The position numbers were made by a program, and so were the translations under genes. The notes under the pieces are model-generated. The model was given only the letters and a program-made list of their open reading frames with translations. It did not search any database and had not been told where the DNA came from. Positions 1-10,051 of a stretch of DNA of 29,428 bases are shown here, piece by piece; the stretch's first letter is position 1, and every line of letters starts with the position of its first letter. The stretch comes from UBA10649 sp963700255 (GTDB lineage: Bacteria > Actinomycetota > Actinomycetes > S36-B12), in the NCBI GenBank assembly GCA_963700255.1, contig CAVOWW010000007.1:1-29428 (forward strand). Direction: 5' to 3'.

Positions 1-82
1 GCAGCGGCCCGCCGTTGGCGACCAGAGCGGGACCACCAGCACTCCTGCACCGGCGTTCGCGGCTGCTCCGGTCGCCCCCGAA

Positions 83-2057
83 ATGCAGGCTCCTACCGCT
101 CCCCCGCCCGCGGAGCTGACCGGGCGGTTCCCATCACAGACGTCTCCCCCGCCAGCCTCGGGGGCCGCCGGCCGGCAGCAGCAGCCGTGGGCGAGGCCAT
201 CCCCGTGCGCGCCACCGCCTTCCGCGAGGGGCACGACAGCATGGGGCTGACGGTCCGGCTGCACCGGCCCGACGGCACCCTGGCCGAGGCCGTGCGGATG
301 TCCCCCGAGGGCATCGGCATCGACGGCTGGCTCGCTCATGTGCGGCCGACCGAGGTCGGCGACTGGAGCTTCACGCTGGAGGCCTGGAGCAGCCCCTGGG
401 ACACGTGGGCACACCGGGCGACCATCAAGATCCCGGCTGGCGTCGATGTCGAGCTGGAGCTCACCGAGGGCGCGCTCCTCCTCGATCGTGCCGCCACCCT
501 GCTTCCGGCAGACGTCGATGGCACCACTGGCGACCGCGGCCAGCACGCTCGTCGCGACCGCGCTGCCCCTGCCGGTCCGCCTTGCCGCCGGCACCGACCC
601 GAGCGTCGCCGACCTCATGCACCGATACCCGCTTCGCGAGGGCGTCACCGGAGCCGTCCGTGGCCGCTGCGCGTGCAGCGGCGTCGCGCGCTCGTCGGGG
701 CCTGGTACGAGTTCTTCCCGCGCAGCGAGGGCGCCACCCTGGACCCGCCCCAGCTCGGGCACCTTCCGCACGGCCATGGCGCGGCTCGACGCCGTCGCCG
801 ACATGGGGTTCGACGTCGTCTACCTGCCCCGATCCACCCGATCGGGCGCATCAACCGCAAGGGGCCGAACAACACGCTGACTCCCGGCCCCGACGACCCG
901 GGGTCGCCGTGGGCCATAGGATCGGTCGAGGGGGGCCACGACGCCGTCCACCCCGACCTCGGGACCATCGACGACTTCGACACCTTCGTCGCCCGCGCCC
1001 GCAGCTCGGCATGGAGGTGGCCCTCGACCTCGCGCTGCAGGCCGCGCCGGACCATCGTGGTCGCCGCGCAACAGGAGTGGTTCACGACCCGGGCCGACGG
1101 CACGATCGCCTACGCCGAGAACCCCCCGAAGAAGTACCAGGACATCTATCCCCTCGACTTCGACAAGGATCCCGAGGGCCTGTACGCCGAGGTAGAGCGC
1201 GTCACCCGGTACTGGATGGACCACGACGTGCGGATCTTCCGCGTCGACAACCCGCACACGAAGCCCCTCTGGGTGTGGGACCGCCTGCTCAACAGCATCT
1301 TCGCCACCGACCCCGACGTGCTGTTCCTGGCGGAGGCGTTCACCCGGCCGGCGATGATGCGCGCGCTCGCCGAGGTGGGTACGAGCAGAGCTACACGTAC
1401 TTCACGTGGCGCAACAGCCGCGGCGAGATCGAGGAGTACGCGAGCGAGCTGGCCGGGCCCGCGTCGTCGTACATGCGTCGAACTTCTTCGTGAACACCCC
1501 CGACATCCTCCCCGAGTACCTGCAGCACAGCGGGCCCGCCGGCTTCGCCATCCGCGCGACCCTCGCTGCCACCCTGTCTCCCACGTACGGCGTGTACAGC
1601 GGGTTCGAGCTCTACGAGCACGTCGCGGTGCGACCCGGCAGCGAGGAGTACCTCGACTCGGAGAAGTACCAGTACCGGCCGCGCGACTGGGAGCTGCCCG
1701 CAAGCAGGGACGCACCCTCGCGCCCTACCTCACCGTGCTCAACTCCATCCGCCGGCAGCATCCCGCCCTCCAGGACCTTCGATCCCTGCGCTTCCACGCC
1801 TGCGACAGCCACGACGTGGTGGCCTTCTCCAAGGTCGACGGAGACGACATCGTCCTCATGGTCTGCACCTCGATCCGGACCGCGAGCACGAGGCCACCGT
1901 GTGGTGGGACCTCGCTGCCCTCGGCCTTCCTGTCGACGAGCGGTTCGTCGCCTACGACCTGGTCGCGGACACCACCTGGAAGTGGGGCCCGAGCACCTAC
2001 GTGCGCCTGCGACCATGGGACCACGTCGCGCACGTCGTCCACGTACGCCGTTTCTGA
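83..2057 (+). CDS. glgE: GlgE alpha-1,4-glucan:maltose-1-phosphate maltosyltransferase, reading frame broken by about 11 indels
   Basis: GlgE transfers maltosyl units from maltose-1-phosphate onto alpha-1,4-glucans in the cytosol (GH13 family). The N-terminal domain reads PITDVSP and VRATAFREGHDS, followed by YEFFPRSEG, PIHPIGRINRKGPNNT and YAENPPKKYQDIYPLDF. The putative nucleophile Asp lies in FRVDNPHTKP (codon 1246), the acid/base Glu in FLAEAFTRPAMM (codon 1333), and the third acid in NTPDI (codon 1502). The C-terminus reads VRLRPWDHVAHVVHV and stops at 2055-2057. The frame changes near 135, 520, 655, 755, 828, 1005, 1050, 1380, 1480, 1705 and 1870. ATG 83 gives about 660 residues, the usual family length, but this frame is open to the left edge, so an Ala/Pro-rich N-terminal extension is possible. 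glgB follows after 16 bases, as in mycobacterial glgE-glgB pairs. Confidence 0.95.
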
Positions 2058-2073
2058 CGCCCGCACCACCGAC

Positions 2074-4259
2074 ATGACCGGAGCAGCGATGACAACCCCA
2101 GGACCAGCCCCGCGCGAGGTCTCCGTCCTCGACCTCGACCGGCTCGTCGACGGCTCGCACCACGACCCCACGGCATCCTCGGCCCCCACCCCGATGGCGA
2201 CGTCACCACCGTGCGCGTCCTCCGCCCCGGCGCGGAGGCCGTGACACTGGTGACGCCCGATGCGCGGATCCCCCTCGAGCACGAGCACCGCGGCGTGTGG
2301 GTGGGAGCGCTCGCGGGCGCCACGGTGCCGGACTACTCGATCGACGTCGAGTACGGCGGCACCGTGATCCCCGGCGACGACCCCTACCGCTTCCTGCCCA
2401 CGCTCGGTGACATCGACCTCCACCTCTTCAGCGAAGGCCGGCACCAGCGGCTGTGGGAGGTCTTCGGCGCCCACGTGCGGACTACGAGCGATCGGGGTCG
2501 TCAGCGGCGTCTCGTTCGCCGTGTGGGCACCCAACGCCCGGGCGTTCGGGTCGCCGGCGACTTCAACGACTGGGACGGCACCGCGCACCCGATGCGCTCG
2601 TCGGCTCGACCGGGATCTGGGGCTGTTCGTCCCGAACATCGGCGCGGCGCCATCTACAAGTTCGAGTCCTCGGTCGCGACGGAGCGTCGCGCCTGAAGGC
2701 CGATCCGTTCGCCTTCGCCACCGAGGTCCGCCGGCGACCGGCTCGGTCGTCTAACGCCTCCTATGCGTGGGGCGACGCGGACTGGCTCGACGTCCGGGCG
2801 ACGACGCACCATCACAAGCGCCCGATGTCCGTGTACGAGGTGCACCTCGGCTCGTGGCGGGAGGGCCTGGACTACCGCGAGCTCGCGGCGGAGCTGGCCG
2901 AGTACGTGCGCGACGCGGGCTTCACGCACGTGGAGCTCCTCCCCGTGGCCGAGCATCCCTACGGCGGCTCGTGGGGCTACCAGGTCACGTCGTACTTCGC
3001 GCCCACCTCCCGCTTCGGCAAGCCCGACGACCTGCGCTACCTCGTCGACGCGCTGCACCAGGCGGGCATCGGCGTGATCGTCGACTGGGTGCCGGCGCAC
3101 TTCCCGAAGGACGAGTGGGCGCTGGCGCGCTTCGACGGCACGGCGCTCTACGAGCACGCCGACCCGCGCCGTGGCGAGCAGCCCGACTGGGGCACGTACG
3201 TCTTCGACTTCGGTCGCACCGAGGTGCGGAACTTCCTCGTCGCCAACGCGCTGTACTGGCTCGAGGAGTTCCACGTCGACGGCCTGCGGGTCGACGCCGT
3301 CGCGTCGATGCTCTACCTGGACTACTCGCGCAAGGACGGCGAGTGGAACCCCAACAAGTACGGCGGGCGGGAGAACCTCGACGCCATGGCCTTCCTGCAG
3401 GAGCTGAACGCGACGGTGTACAAGCGCGTTCCCGGGCGTCACGATGATCGCCGAGGAGTCCACCGCCTGGCCGGGTGTCACGCGGCCCACGTTCCTCGGC
3501 GGTCTCGGCTTCGGCTTCAAGTGGAACATGGGCTGGATGCACGACACCCTCGAGTACATCTCGCACGAGCCGATCCACCGGCAGTACCACCACAACGAGA
3601 TGACGTTCTCGATGGTCTACGCGTACAGCGAGCACTTCATCCTGCCGATCTCCCACGACGAGGTCGTGCACGGCAAGGGCTCGCTCGTCGAGCGCATGCC
3701 CGGCGACCGCTGGCAGGAGCTCGCCAACCTGCGGGCCTTCCTCGGCTACATGTGGGGGCACCCGGGCAAGAAGCTGCTGTTCATGGGCTCGGAGTTCGCC
3801 CAGTCCAGCGAGTGGTCGAGCGAGCGCAGCCTGGACTGGTGGCTCCTCCAGTTCCCGGAGCATGCCGGCGTCCTGCAGGCCGTCACGGACCTCAACGCGG
3901 TGTATGCGAGCACCCCCGCCCTGTGGCAGCGCGACGACGATCCCATGGGCTTCGAGTGGATCGACGCCAACGACTCGGGCTCGAACTCGTTCAGCTGGCT
4001 GCGCTGGGATGACGACGGCGGCTGCGTCGCCGTGATCTCCAACCTGTCGCCGGTGCCACGCGAGGGCTATCGCCTCGGACTGCCGTTCGCCGGCCGCTGG
4101 GAGGAGATCCTCAACACCGACGCGGCTGCGTACGGCGGCTCGGGACTGGGCAACTTCGGTGCGATCGAGGCCGAGGCGATGTCCTGGCATGGCCGGCCGG
4201 CCTCCGCGCAGATCATCCTGCCGCCGCTGTCGACGAGCTACTTCCGCTTCGTCGGATAG
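2074..4259 (+). CDS. glgB: 1,4-alpha-glucan branching enzyme GlgB, frameshifted in its first third
   Basis: GlgB makes alpha-1,6 branches in glycogen-like glucan (GH13 with an N-terminal CBM48). The early part reads VLRPGAEAVTLVTP, then FAVWAPNARAF, VRVAGDFNDWDG and IYKFE, spread over three frames (shifts near 2175, 2490, 2555-2620, 2690). From about 2690 to 3430 one frame is clean: SVYEVHLGSWR, HVELLPVAEHPYGGSWGYQ, and the nucleophile region GLRVDAVASMLYLDYSR. One extra G near 3433 moves the frame, which then continues with IAEESTAWP (acid/base Glu) and LPISHDEVVHGKGS (third acid). The total of about 728 residues fits the family. Start candidates are ATG 2074 and ATG 2089, in the same frame. 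With glgE it forms an operon for the maltose-1-phosphate route to alpha-glucan. Confidence 0.95.
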
Positions 4260-4264
4260 CCGTC

Positions 4265-4303
4265 GCCCCGCCGCATCCGGCCGCTTTGCCGGAGTGGCGG
4301 GGC
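4265..4303 (+). terminator. Hairpin after glgB
   Basis: GCCCCGCC (4265-4272) pairs with GGCGGGGC (4296-4303), and the inner arms TCCGG (4276-4280) and CCGGA (4289-4293) also pair. The hairpin sits between the glgB stop and the diguanylate cyclase start. No U-tract follows, so a terminator role is inferred from position and stem strength. Confidence 0.55.
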
Positions 4304-4309
4304 TACCGT
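4304..4309 (+). promoter_or_regulatory. Putative -10 box TACCGT for a leaderless start
   Basis: TACCGT matches the actinobacterial TANNNT -10 pattern and lies five bases before ATG 4315. No Shine-Dalgarno sequence precedes that ATG, which suggests a leaderless or near-leaderless transcript. Confidence 0.4.
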
Positions 4310-4314
4310 GCCTT

Positions 4315-6045
4315 ATGGCCGCGCTCCGGAGCTCATTCGTGGGCCGGCTGTTCGTGGCGGTCCTGCTGCTGGTGCTGCTGCCGACCGCGATCCTGGGCGT
4401 CTATCTCTACTCCCAGGCCCGCAGCACGGCGATGGAGACCGAAGTGGTCCGCATCAAGGACGCATCGCGTGAGCTCGCCACCCGCATCGACGCCTTCGTC
4501 CTGTCCCAGAGCGACCTCGCGCGATTCGGTGCGACCAGCGCCGAGGCGAGGGGCTTCATCACGGGGCCCCGGGATGCCATCGCCACCAGCCAGATCGATG
4601 AGTGGCTCCGTGACGGCCCCTACACGTCCGACGACGTCGAGGACGCGTTCATCCTGGATGCCCAGGGAACGGCGATCGCCTCGACGAACCCCACGTTCAT
4701 CGGCGAGTCCTACGGAATCCGGCCGTTCTTCCAGGAGGCCGTGACCGGGGACGACTCCATCAGCGACTGGAGCATCGGGTTGACGTCCGGCGAGCCCGGC
4801 ATCTTCCTGGCCTCCCCCATCCGGGGGGAGTACGGCGAGGTCGCCGGCGTGCTCGTCGTCCAGCTCGAGACGGCGCCCATCGACGACCTCGTCGCCCAGG
4901 CCTTCGACGTGGGGACGCGAGCGACCGTGGTGAATGGGCGGGCGTGGTCCTCGCCGCTTACGACGAGAGGTTCCGCTACGACGTCGTGAACGACCTCACC
5001 GACGGGGAGCTGGCGCAGATCACGGCGACCCGGCAGTTCGCCGAACCAGGAGCTGGACTCGCTCGGGCTCCCCGAGCTCGGAGCGGACCTGGCCGCGGTG
5101 GCACCGGGCCAGACCACGATCTCGCGCGAGTACGAGATCGACGGCGAGCCGCGGGTCGCGGCACTCACCGGGCTCACCACTCAGGGCTGGGTGGTCACCG
5201 TGGTCGCGCCGCTCGAGTCCATCGAGGCAGCCGCCGCACCCGTGCCGATGATCACCGGGGGCGTGCTGGCACTGGTGATGCTGTACGCGATCCTGGCCAC
5301 GGCGTACCTCAGCCGATTCGTGATCCGCCCCATCCGGGACCTCGTCCTCAGCAGCCGACAGCTGGCCGCGGGAGACCTCACCGTTCAGGTACCGGTTCGC
5401 GGGGACGACGAGGTGGCGCAGCTGGCCACCGCCTTCAACTCGATGGCAACCGAGATCCGCGGGAACACCGAGCGCCTCGAGGGACAGGTCGCGCGTAGGA
5501 CGGCGCAGCTCGAGGAGGCCAACCGGGAGATCACCCAGCTGTCCGTCACCGACGCCCTCACGGGGTGCTACAACCGGAGGTACCTCGATGAGCAGCTCCC
5601 CCGCGAGCTCGACCGCGCCGGCAGGTACGGCCGACGGCTCTCGGTCGTGATGTGCGACATCGACCTCTTCAAGTCGGTGAACGACACGTACGGCCACGCA
5701 GCGGGCGACGCTGTCCTGCGCGCCGTCGGACGACACCTCGACGCCCACCGCCGGGCACCCGACTGGGTGTGCCGGTTCGGTGGCGAGGAGTTCGTGATCG
5801 TTCTCCCCGAGACCGGACTCGACGAGGCCCTCCAGATCGCGGAACGCACCCGGCTCGGCCTCTCATCGCTGACCGTGGACGTGGACGGATCAGCCATTGC
5901 GGTCACGGCCAGCCTCGGCGTCGCGACCTTCCGGATAGGCCAGGACGACTCTCCCGCGAAGCTCCTCGAGCGCAGCGACGAGGCGATGTACCGATCCAAG
6001 ACCAGCGGGCGGAACCAGGTCCAGGCGGAAGTCCCGCGGTCCTGA
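4315..6045 (+). CDS. Membrane-bound diguanylate cyclase with dCache-like sensor, HAMP and GGDEF domains (two frameshifts)
   Basis: The protein would make cyclic di-GMP in response to an extracellular cue. An N-terminal membrane segment (about residues 9-31, FVAVLLLVLLPTAILGVYLY) precedes a dCache-like periplasmic region (ELATRIDAFVLSQSDL, DAFILDAQGTAIAS, GIFLASPIRGEYGEVAGVLVVQ). A second membrane segment follows (ITGGVLALVMLYAILATAYL), then HAMP (RFVIRPIRDLVLSSRQLAAGDL), a short coiled linker, and GGDEF. The active site is GGEEF (5779-5793). RAPD ends five residues upstream, matching the RxxD inhibitory I-site, so product inhibition is likely. Frame breaks lie near 4935 (GGGG read as GGG) and 5040. 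The full length is about 577 residues. No EAL domain or receiver is present. It converges with, and directly abuts, the thioredoxin-TPR gene. Confidence 0.9.
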
Positions 6046-6948
6046 CTAGAACAGGGCGCTCGCCAGCGACGTGCGCGCCTTGGGGACCGCCGGATCGTCG
6101 CCGGCGAGCAGGAAGTACTCGAGCACCCGCGCACGGGCCGCCTCGCGCTCCTCGCCGGACGTCACGCGGACGACGTCGATGCCGAGCGAGAAGGCCGCCG
6201 GCCAGTCGTTGCGCAGCGCGGCGAAGTCGGCCGCCTCCAGCCCGGCGGAGCCGGTGGCCGGCTCGTCGCGGCCGTCGGTGCGGGCATACAGGCCGACCAT
6301 GGCCAGGCCGGCAGCAGCGTCGGGATCGGCAGGAGACGCCGTGAGCACCGCCTGGTACGCCGCGCGCGCGGCATCCCAGTCCCCCGCCTCGATGGCGTCG
6401 TAGGCCGCCTCGAACCGCGGGTCGGCCGGCGGCTCCTCGACCTGGGGGGCCGGGGCCTCGCCTTCGGGCGCCTCGGCCGTGAGGCTGCCGGCCACGCCCT
6501 GCTCAGCAGCCACCCGCAGCAGCTCGTCGAGGATCTGACGGATCTGCGCCTCGGGGTAGGCACCCTGGAACAACGGCACCGGCTGACCGGCGATGACGGC
6601 GAACACCGACGGGATCGACTGGACCTGGAACGCGGCAGCGATCTGCTGCTCGGCATCGACGTCGACCTTCGCGAGCACCCAGCGGCCGCCATCGTCGGCC
6701 GCGAGCTTCTCGAGGATCGGCGACAGCTGCTTGCACGGACCGCACCATTCAGCCCAGAGGTCGAGCACGACGGGAACCTGCATCGACCGGTCGATCACCT
6801 CCGCCTGGAAGTTCTCCGTCGTGACATCGATGACGACACCCGCCGGGGCGTTGGCCAGGGCCTGCGCGGCCTTCTGCTGGTTCTGCCGGGCTGAGGCGAG
6901 GGCGCCGAGGTCGACGGCGCCGCGGGCGGAGAAGGGAGTCGATGCCAT
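6046..6948 (-). CDS. Thioredoxin-domain protein with C-terminal TPR-like repeats (CnoX/YbbN type)
   Basis: An intact frame of 300 residues. The thioredoxin fold begins near residue 40 (VIDVTTENFQAEVI). The active site is WAEWCGPCK, followed by VDVDAEQQIAAAFQVQSIPSVFAV with the cis-Pro loop. The C-terminal half is Ala-rich and helical (ARAAYQAVLTASPADPDAAAGLAMVGLYAR, then ARARVLEYFLLAGDDP), as in CnoX/YbbN proteins, which act as redox-linked holdases. The alternative ATG at 6966 adds six residues. I prefer 6948, where a GGGAGA lies about ten bases upstream and MASTPFS resembles actinobacterial homologues. It starts 42 bases after the importer permease stop on the same strand, so it may be read with that operon. 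Confidence 0.88.
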   Translation of the reverse strand: MASTPFSARGAVDLGALASARQNQQKAAQALANAPAGVVIDVTTENFQAEVIDRSMQVPVVLDLWAEWCGPCKQLSPILEKLAADDGGRWVLAKVDVDAEQQIAAAFQVQSIPSVFAVIAGQPVPLFQGAYPEAQIRQILDELLRVAAEQGVAGSLTAEAPEGEAPAPQVEEPPADPRFEAAYDAIEAGDWDAARAAYQAVLTASPADPDAAAGLAMVGLYARTDGRDEPATGSAGLEAADFAALRNDWPAAFSLGIDVVRVTSGEEREAARARVLEYFLLAGDDPAVPKARTSLASALF

Positions 6949-6990
6949 GACCGCATTCTCTCCCATCGCCCGAGGGCGCGCTGACCGCGG

Positions 6991-7870
6991 CTAGCGGATA
7001 AGGCCACGGTTGCGCAGGGTCCGCTGGCGCAGCGGCGCGAACACCACGCGCTCGACGAGGATGCCGACCGCCATGATCATGCCGATCGAGCCGAGCACGA
7101 GAGCCATGTCGCCGAGGGTGCGGCCGGTGTCCAGCATCTGGCCGAGGCCGGGCCGAGGGCCGGGGACACGGCAATCAGCTCGGCGGCCATCAGCGAGCGC
7201 CAGGCGAACGCCCAGCCCTGCTCGAGGCCGGCGAGGTAGCCGGGCCACGCGGCCGGCAGCACGATGCGACCGGCACGCGGCAGACCTCTCGCACCCAGGA
7301 TCTGCCCGACCCGAAGGTAGATCGTCGGGATCTGGTCCATGCCGGCGATCAGCCCGTTCGCGATCGACGGCACCGCGCCGAGGAGGATGACGGTGTAGAT
7401 CGTCGCGTCCGACAGGCCGAACCAGATGATGGCGGCGGGCACCCACGCGACCGACGGCAGCACCTGCAGACCGGTGAGGATCGGGCCGAAGATCGCGCGC
7501 AGCTTCCTGTTCAGGCCGAGGGCCAGGCCGATCGGCGTCGCGATGATGATCGCGATGACGAAGCCCTGGGCGGCGCGTCGGATGCTGTTGAACGTCGCCT
7601 GCCACAGGATCTGCTGCTCGGCCTGGTTCGAGAGCGCGTCCCACACCTGGCGCGGCCCCGGGATGATGTAGTCGGGCTGGAGCTGCAGGTAGAAGATGAT
7701 CTGCCAGATCACGATGATGACCGCGATCGCGATCAGCGGCGACAGTGCCCGGGCGAAGAGGCTCTTGACGCTCGGCCTTGGCGTCCGCCGGTCTCAAGCG
7801 CGTCGAGCCCGGACTCGAGCTGGCTGAGGTCGGTGCGGGTGGACGTCTCCACCTTCTCGTCAACGGGCAT
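6991..7870 (-). CDS. ABC importer permease, SsuC/TauC family (two frameshifts)
   Basis: This is the membrane subunit of a sulfonate/nitrate/taurine-type importer. It starts at ATG 7870 with MPVDEKVETSTRTDLSQL, a soluble N-terminus, followed by membrane segments LIAIAVIIVIWQIIFYL, AAQGFVIAIIIATPIGLALG, VAWVPAAIIWFG and TIYTVILLGAVPSIANGLI. The cytoplasmic EAA-like loop reads GARGLPRAGRIVLPAAWPG. The C-terminus, DTGRTLGDMALVLGSIGMIMAVGILVERVVF, is in another frame. Breaks lie near 7155 and 7780. The ATG overlaps the end of the ATPase gene by 11 bases, which indicates translational coupling. Substrate is inferred only from family and neighbours. Confidence 0.88.
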
Positions 7871-8647
7871 GGCGGATGATCTCCTTACGAAGCGCGTCGG
7901 TGATCTCGCTGGCGAGGTTCGCGACGTCCGGTGAGTCGAGGCGCCACGGCTCGTGTCCGCCGATGTTCCATTCCTCGATGATCTTCCCGGGGCGCGAGGA
8001 CATGAGCAGCACGCGCTGGCTCAGGCGGACGGCCTCGCGGACGTTGTGCGTGACGAAGATGATCGTCATGCCGGTCTCGAGCCAGATCGCGTCAGCTCCT
8101 CGTGGAGCAGGTCGCGGGTGATGGCGTCGAGGGCGGCGAACGGCTCGTCCATAGCAGGATCGAGCGACCCTGCGCGAGGGCCCGCGCGATGGCGACGCGC
8201 TGACGCATGCCGCCGGAGAGCTCATGGGGCCGTTGGTCGTACGAGCGCTCGAGGTGGACAAGCCCGAGGAGCTCCTGCGCCCGCGCCTTGCGGTCGGCGC
8301 GCGGCACCCCGCTGAACCGCAGCGCGAGCTCGACGTTCGCCGGCGGTGAGCCACGGGAAGAGCGCGGCCTCCTGGAACATCAGCGTGGGCTCCCCGACGG
8401 TCTCGATGGTGCCGGAGGTCTGCGTGTCGAGGCGCGAGATCAGGTTGAGCAGTGTCGACTTGCCGCAGCCCGAGGCCCCGACGAGGGACACGAACTCACC
8501 AGGGCGCACATCCAGGCTGACGTCGTCGAGGACGATCGGGCCGTCGGCCGTGAACTGCTTGACCACGTGCTCGATACGGACCGCGAACTCGTCCTCGACG
8601 GGGACCTGAGCGACCGGATGTGCGCCACTGGTGAGTGTCATGCTCAT
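7860..8647 (-). CDS. ABC importer ATP-binding protein, SsuB/TauB family (three frameshifts)
   Basis: This is the ATPase that powers the adjacent importer. ATG 8647 is preceded by AGGGG. Visible motifs are Walker A GASGCGKST, the Q-loop region LMFQEAALFPWLT, the signature LSGGMRQRVAIARAL, the Walker B region SILL then (M)DEPFAALDA, and the H-loop FVTHNVREAV. Walker B is split because one base is missing near 8154 in what should be CTCATGGACGAG. Other breaks lie near 8095 and 8342. The C-terminus is EITDALRKEIIRHAR. The gene lies between the binding-protein and permease genes, 27 bases after the former. Confidence 0.9.
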
Positions 8648-8674
8648 CAACCCCTGTCTGGTGTGTGTGCTGCA

Positions 8675-9797
8675 CTACTGGCGACCGAGGCCGCTGGCGC
8701 TGACGGGCTTCGCAGTGGCCGCCTTGAGCACCGAGTTCAGCAGGCGAAGGTCGTAGATCCCTGCCAGCTTGTTCTGGCCGAGCTTCAGCAGGCCGGCGTT
8801 GACCGCGTCGTCAGCACTCTTGGCCAGCGTGAGCGGCAGCGGGTCCCAGGTGAAGCGAGGTTGCCCCACGAGCGGGTGATGACCGCATCGGGGAGCGGCT
8901 TGCCGGTCCACTTGGTGATCTGCTCCTGGACGACGTCCTTGGACTTCGTCACGTTGGCGGCGATGTACTTGATCGCACTGTTGTTCGCCTGCAGGATCGA
9001 GCGGACCGTGCCGGGGTACTTCGCGAGGAACGGCTGCGCGGCGATGATCTTCGTCGTCACGAACTGACCATTCGGCCACAGGGACTTCTCGTCGAGGAAC
9101 ACCTTCGCGCCGGCCTCGAGGACCAGTCGCGACGCCCACGGCTCGGGGAGCCAGGCGCCGTCGAGGTCGCCCCGCTTGAACAGCGTGAGGGTCGTGGCGT
9201 TGTCGGTGGGGACGATGGTGACGTCACCGCCGCCCGAGACGCTGGTCGACAGTCCCTGGTCCTTGAGCCACGACCGCAACGCCACATCCTGGGTGTTGCC
9301 GAGCTGCGGGGTGGCGATCTTCTTGCCCTTGAGGTCCGCGACCGAGCTGATGCTCGGCTTCACGACGAACTGCGCGCCGGCCGAGGTGGACCCGGACACG
9401 ACGCGAAGGAGCGTGCCGCCGGTCGAGGTGTAGCCCGAGATCGACGGGTTGGGGCCGATGTAGGAGACGTCGATGGCGCCGCCCTTCATGGCCTCGACGA
9501 CAGCGGGGCCGGCGTTGAACGCCGTGTACTCCACCTTGGTGCCGTCCTTGCCGAGGAACGCTTCGAACAGGCGCAGCTGCTGGGCGACCAGCGCCGGGGC
9601 ATGGGTCACGTTCGCGAAGAAGCCGATCCGGACGACTGGGGCCGTGGGCAGCTTGGGCAGCGGCGCTGCCGGCTTCGTGACAGTGGGGGCGAGGCCGGGG
9701 CGGCCTGGGCGGCCGCCGGCAGGGCGAGGCCGGCAGCCAGCGCGAGGCTGACGAAGCCGGCCACCGCTGTGCGGCGGGTGATGCGTGTGCGGGTCAT
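8675..9797 (-). CDS. Exported substrate-binding protein of the sulfonate/nitrate/taurine-type importer (two frameshifts)
   Basis: The signal peptide starts MTRTRITRRTAVAGF and continues with a hydrophobic Ala/Leu core to AAAQA. The twin Arg is only a partial Tat motif, so either Sec or Tat export is possible. The mature part reads VRIGFFANVTHAPALVAQQ, then GPAVVEAMKGGAIDVSYIGPNPSI, DLKGKKIATPQLGNTQD and DGAWLPEPWASRLVLEAG, the fold of SsuA/TauA/NrtA solute receptors. A final helix region, DAVNAGLLKLGQNKLAGIYDLRLLNSVLK, is in another frame after a break near 8860. A second break lies near 9695. Start ATG 9797 has a strong AAGGAG ribosome site (complement of 9805-9810). Substrate is not determined. 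An aliphatic sulfonate or similar sulfur source fits the neighbouring Rrf2 gene. Confidence 0.87.
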
Positions 9798-9939
9798 GTC
9801 TGTTCTCCTTCAGGTGGGGGCTCGGGTGGGATCCGTGGTCGAGGTCGGGCGGCAGACACCGATCGCGTCATGCGGGAAGGGTGATGCGCCAGGCGCACGT
9901 ACTCCAGCGCCCAGCACCTCCGCTCCCGTCATGCCTCAT

Positions 9940-9990
9940 TCTTTCCGACTATCTCTATTTTGTCTACGAGTTTTGTAGTAATATACCCGC
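9940..9990. promoter_or_regulatory. AT-rich divergent control region with TTGTCTAC motif
   Basis: The 254 bases between the importer operon and the Rrf2 gene are ordinary GC-rich sequence except for an AT-rich island here. TTGTCTAC (9960-9967) is followed by CTAC/GTAG arms (9964-9967 and 9975-9978) and TAATATA. The octamer TTGTCTAC recurs on the opposite strand at 10652-10659, on the other side of the Rrf2 gene. Reading leftwards, TTACTA and TAGAGA with 18 bases between could serve as -35 and -10 for the importer. An operator role is inferred. Confidence 0.45.
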
Positions 9991-10051
9991 ATCGGCTCCC
10001 GCCGCCAAACCAGCCCACGGCGCGTGTCGTCCGACAGCACCAGGAGACCCG

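Noticed and set aside
2985..4190. 401-codon minus-strand frame opposite glgB
   Set aside because: Shadow of glgB; no recognisable motif.
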